Shown one piece after another: positions 60,449 to 64,000 of a stretch of DNA of 64,000 bases (positions are counted from its first letter, which is position 1; every line of letters begins with the position of its first letter). The stretch spans positions 221,672-285,671 of the forward strand of contig LATX02000232.1 of NCBI GenBank assembly GCA_001466705.2, given 5' to 3'. The position numbers were made by a program, and so were the translations under genes. Below the pieces are notes generated by a model that was given only the letters and a program-made list of their open reading frames with translations, was not told the DNA's origin and did no database searches. Source of the DNA: Moniliophthora roreri (lineage: Eukaryota; Basidiomycota; Agaricomycetes; Agaricales; Marasmiaceae).

Positions 60449-60974
60449 AACTGATCTAGAAAACACAAGTCAATAAACCAAAAAAAAAAAAAAAAAAAAG
60501 ATATAGAACGCACATGTTTATCCTTAAAATGGTAGTAAATCGCCCTCACATAACCCATACCCGCGCACGCTGGACACTCATATTGACCACCAGTTCCTGG
60601 AATTCGCGTCAGGAGAAGCATGTGACCTAATGACGCGTTAATACTAAAGCGAAAGAAAAAGGTTAAACTTACCGTCCACCATCATAGAAACCGAAGGCCG
60701 TGTAGTACTGTTGTGAGAGCCGAGATGGAGGTAAAACTCTTGCTTATCGGTAAAGTTTTTCGCCTCCACACAGAAAGGACAGTCGCTAAATGGGATTATA
60801 AGGTCAGTCACGCATTCATGATTGAGTCAGGAATAAACTTACCAAGAAAATAAAGCAGACATTTAAGAAAACAGTCTAAGAGAGAGAGGGATAGTGGGGG
60901 AAAAAGATAGAAAAGACGAAGCGCAAAGTCGAAGCTTATATACATGACAGGTACGTTGACAGCAATATACCCAC
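60449..60974 (-). pseudogene. Truncated second copy of the zinc-finger gene 5' end
   Basis: Exact copy of 59346-59871: promoter, exons 1-3 and intron 3 with its acceptor, stopping one or two codons into exon 4, immediately before an N at 60448. It cannot encode the full protein. Either a recent duplication or a misassembled overlap. Confidence 0.85.
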
Positions 60975-61043
60975 GCCTTCAACAGTGATCTTCAACCAAT
61001 CATAGCACCCAAGTTATACGCAGATTTTAACAGGAGATTTAAA

Positions 61044-62201
61044 TTACTCGGTAGCTCGTACAGGGTGTAGCTCGCGATACAGCTCGTAAAAAGTAACAAT
61101 ATATAAAGATGGGTTCGGTATCTCGTCCAACCTTTCAACACGAACCGTTAGCCAACAGATTAAATCCCTAATTGTTCTCCATGGTTCAAGTCCCAACGCC
61201 AACGCAATTCCATCGCTATAAACCTTTTTGCCATCCAATTCTCTTGAGAAAATGAGCGCAATGAGCGCTGGAAGGATAGGGACAACGTCGTCGCTATCAA
61301 TGTCCTTTGGCTGATGAGGACAACGACTGGGATCAAGCGGTCGGCCAGGAATGCTCGGTGGGTGATTGCAAGGTGAACGAAAAGGAACCCAACATCTGTA
61401 GCAGAACGGTCGAATCTCTGTCGAAGTCATGACGGTCTTGTTCTGCATTTGCTGACAGTATGTTGAGTATGCCCAATGCAAGTCGTTGGCGTGAAGTGTA
61501 CCAAGGACGTGTTGAATCCCTTCAACCCAGCAATACAAGCAACCGTGCTCCATACATCATTCGAGGATCATGTCCAGTTTCCTAAGTTGACGCTCACTAG
61601 CCGCCAACTCTTCCTGAATCAATTTTGCGTTCGACTCTACGGAAACCGGTACTTCTCTCATGACCCCATCCAGCGTATCGTCTCTTGAAGAGATCATTGG
61701 CAAGTCAAACCTAGGGTTACCGATGAACGTAGTAACGTCTTCCACCTAAGAAAGGGTTAACAAGTTGAAATAGACAGGAAAAGAATCAAGTACCTGAACC
61801 AAGCGCTCGCAATTGTAGCATAACTCTGCATTCAACGCCACGCACGAATGTACCTCCCTATCCAATGCTCCAAATGCTAAGCGCACGCAGCTACCCGTTG
61901 TCAAAAACTCTATCATTTCTGTTCGGCCCAAATGATCCACCAAAGTGTTGTCGGTAAAAGGCGAAGGAAGGTAACGATAAAGGCAATAACAATAACAAGG
62001 GTTGGAGTCGCGACCGCCTCGAGATGTCTCTTGGAAGAAGTTGATCATCTCTCTAGGGTCTAGATGGATGACGAATCGCACAGAGGGGTAATCGACGCCC
62101 TGACCAAACGCTTGAGTACCAACTATCCACCGATCTTCCAAGGTACGTCCTTCACGCCATCTCTTTTCCGCAGCCATCTTGAGCTGGTTATTCCTCTTGT
62201 T
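61044..62201 (-). pseudogene. RecQ-type (telomere-linked-helicase-like) gene remnant
   Basis: Only the C-terminal half is present. It starts at 62201-62177 (NNQLKMAAEKRWREG) in the second RecA-like domain: WIVGTQAFGQGVDYPSVRFV (motif V) and INFFQETSRGGRDSNP (motif VI, arginine fingers). An intron of about 47 nt (61748-61794) leads to EDVTTFIGNPRFDLP. An in-frame TGA at 61557-61559 then interrupts the reading between LRKLDMILE and CMEHGCLYCWVEG; the same frame continues 170 codons with RPFCYRCWVPFRSPCNHP to the stop at 61044. Upstream, a TAG lies exactly at the border with the repeat that starts at 62205, so the ATPase half is missing. Related helicases in other fungi are subtelomeric. Not functional as assembled. 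Confidence 0.82.
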
Positions 62202-62204
62202 ACT

Positions 62205-62310
62205 CTATAGGTATGTCTCCACCATAATGCTACATTGTGGCCTAAAATCCTTTTTGGCCCAAATTGGAGGTTCCCATGATTTACTTTGTACAAAATTTTT
62301 TTCCCTTATT
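62205..62310 (+). repeat. Direct repeat A, copy 1 (about 105 bp)
   Basis: Begins ctataggtatgtctccacc and matches 63896-64000 with about one difference near an A/T run. Copy 1 abuts the truncated helicase, marking an insertion or rearrangement edge. Confidence 0.88.
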
Positions 62311-62877
62311 CTAACATCCAATAAGTACTAGGAAACAGCTATAGTCAGTATCTTTTCTTGAAATCCCCTTTTGAANATTAGTTTTGAGAAAAGGGTTGCA
62401 CATTGAGACTCCAGCTGATCAGACTGTCATGATACATACCTCAAAATGCTCTTGTATACTGTCTGAATATGGGGCTATCTCTTGCTAGTCAATAGCTTTA
62501 GTTGTTCTCAAGATATGACCTGATCTTTGTTTTATGGCTGCGAATTTTTGAACTTCTACTTATACATGTACATTGGGTCTTCCAGTGATCACAATACCTT
62601 GGTGGGTGTTTGAGTGTGCCAGTAGATATGCAATAGTCTGTAAAATAGGTTTTCTAGCTGCCTGGATCACCACATCCCTTTTGGCATATAGACTTTGAAA
62701 ATACTATCTATTTTGAGAGTGGTACTTTGTATTGATGCTTGTACTGATCCAAATTTCAGGCTTAATGGCTCAAAATGACAGGGATATTTTTCTGCTCATG
62801 GGGGTATCTCTATCTAGTCAATGGGACAAGTGGCTTCCAAAATATAAGCTGATCTTTATTTTATTGCAAGTAGTTTA

Positions 62878-63130
62878 GGGTTAGGGGAGGTACTTAATCA
62901 AAGCAAGGCCGGGGGTCGCTGGTGGATACTTTGCATAAATGCGAAAGCAGGTCAACAGGGGAGGGTTATGATGGACCCAGCCCACGCCTGTTTCGCTTTT
63001 ATGCTCTTCAGGACCTGTTTCTAAATTTGGTAGTGATGACGATTTCCCGGTCGTGTCGGTAAACGGCAACGAGCGGCATGACATCTTGTGGTCAGTTGAC
63101 TATGAGGGATTTATTTGATTGGATGAGCCC
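62878..63130 (+). repeat. Direct repeat B, copy 1 (about 250 bp)
   Basis: Near-identical to 63435-63690 over the central ~200 bp (gcgaaagcaggtcaacagggg onward). The minus strand of both copies has an open frame with TGVGWVHHNPPLLTCFR, likely incidental to the repeat or part of an unrecognised element. Confidence 0.85.
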
Positions 63131-63434
63131 TAACTATCTTATATTGGGATGTGGAGCCACATCCCCACCAAACGTCTTTCTGAGTGAAGCCTCCCACCAC
63201 ATAATCAGTCACTCATTTTGGCCATGAGACCCTCCCAGAGTGTTTTTTGGGGATGTGGAGTCCATCTATTTTTGTGATCAGCAGGTAGCAACCGAGGATC
63301 TGGATACCTGGATGACAATGAATTAAGCAAGCAAGGATGGNAAAACCAGCAGTCTTGTATTGAGATGATGATAGATATCAATGACAAGTGGGACATGGAG
63401 TCTTGTGAGGTTCAAGTTGACAAGCTGACAACGA

Positions 63435-63690
63435 TGGGTTAGGGGTGTGTATATACAAAAGCAGGGCCGGGGGTCGCTGGTTTGTTACTTTGCTGTAAAG
63501 GCGAAAGCAGGTCAACAGGGGAGGGTTATGATGGACCCAGCCCACGCCTGTTTTGCTTTTATGCTCTTCAGGACCTGTTTCTAATTTTGGTAGTGATGAC
63601 GATTTCCCGGTCGTGTCGGTAAACGGCAACGAGCAGCATGACATCTTGTGGTCAGTTGACTATGAGGGATTTATTTGATTGGACGAGCCC
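63435..63690 (+). repeat. Direct repeat B, copy 2
   Basis: Partner of 62878-63130. The flanks differ (tgtgtatatac versus aggtacttaatc), so the homology is limited to about 230 bp. Confidence 0.85.
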
Positions 63691-63764
63691 AACCGAAAAG
63701 ATCCGTCATTCTTCCGAAGGTACCCGTAGTCTGACGGGTTGATCCGGGTATGACTAACGTACAG

Positions 63765-63805
63765 TCTAGACCGCTTACTCAGTTGACTTAGGTAAGCGGT
63801 CTAGA
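63765..63805. other. Perfect 14-bp inverted repeat
   Basis: Arms tctagaccgcttac (63765-63778) and gtaagcggtctaga (63792-63805) are exactly complementary around a 13-nt loop. Confidence 0.92.
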
Positions 63806-63895
63806 GCCTTTAATCAGACGCCCATCGGGCGCTAAAGCAAGGTCACATGGCCAGTACAACCACGTGACTTTCTCACCTTAACGCTGAGTAGACGC

Positions 63896-64000
63896 CTATA
63901 GGTATGTCTCCACCATAATGCTACATTGTGGCCTAAAATCCTTTTTGGCCCAAATTGGAGGTTCCCATGATTTACTTTGTACAAAAATTTTTTCCCTTAT
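63896..64000 (+). repeat. Direct repeat A, copy 2 (cut by window end)
   Basis: Matches 62205 onward at an offset of 1691 bp and runs off the window, so the true repeat length is unknown. Confidence 0.88.

Overview
The window looks like nuclear DNA of a mushroom-forming basidiomycete (Agaricomycetes). Genes are split by many short GT-AG introns of about 40-85 nt, three nuclear tRNA genes carry introns just 3' of the anticodon, and the protein families are typical of that class: DUF6534 membrane proteins, coiled-coil/F-box proteins, BTB proteins, CFEM proteins and ligand-domain-plus-TM proteins. Five isolated N characters show that it is draft assembly. All family names below come from reading motifs; no database search was run.

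Left part (1-16 kb): a probable last exon of an upstream gene at the edge, then a module of intron-containing tRNA-Leu(AAG) plus a 16-exon DUF6534 gene (364-4515). Two unrelated genes follow (an F-box gene and a multi-TM membrane protein gene), then a second copy of the same tRNA plus DUF6534 module (12562-15930). Upstream noncoding patches also align, so this is an old segmental duplication. Long homopolymer tracts (a 58-bp G tract, a 23-bp C tract) lie here.

Middle (16-56 kb): a large minus-strand VPS10/PEP1 sorting-receptor gene, a single-pass TM protein with a beta-sandwich-like ectodomain, an unrecognised multi-exon gene, a small conserved-looking ORF, a decayed very-long-chain 3-oxoacyl-CoA reductase (SDR) pseudogene beside an intact FAD monooxygenase, an inverted duplication of one exon, a CFEM protein with all eight cysteines, a small Cys/His protein, a Cys-rich TM protein, a BTB gene, a C2H2 gene, tRNA-Ala(TGC), a type-B carboxylesterase, a small secreted protein and an F-box/LRR-like gene. 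These are ordinary accessory-type genes; I see no convincing metabolic cluster.

Right part (56-64 kb): repeat-rich, subtelomere-like DNA. It has a 341-bp tandem repeat built of two ~170-bp halves and holding a conserved hairpin, five 14-bp units containing the telomere-like motif TTAGGG, a C2H2 protein whose C-terminal Cys region resembles that of a neighbouring RecQ-type (telomere-linked-helicase-like) remnant, an exact 526-bp duplication, and direct repeats that cut the helicase off. The helicase remnant lacks its N-terminal half and has an in-frame stop. This block is the most unusual part of the window.
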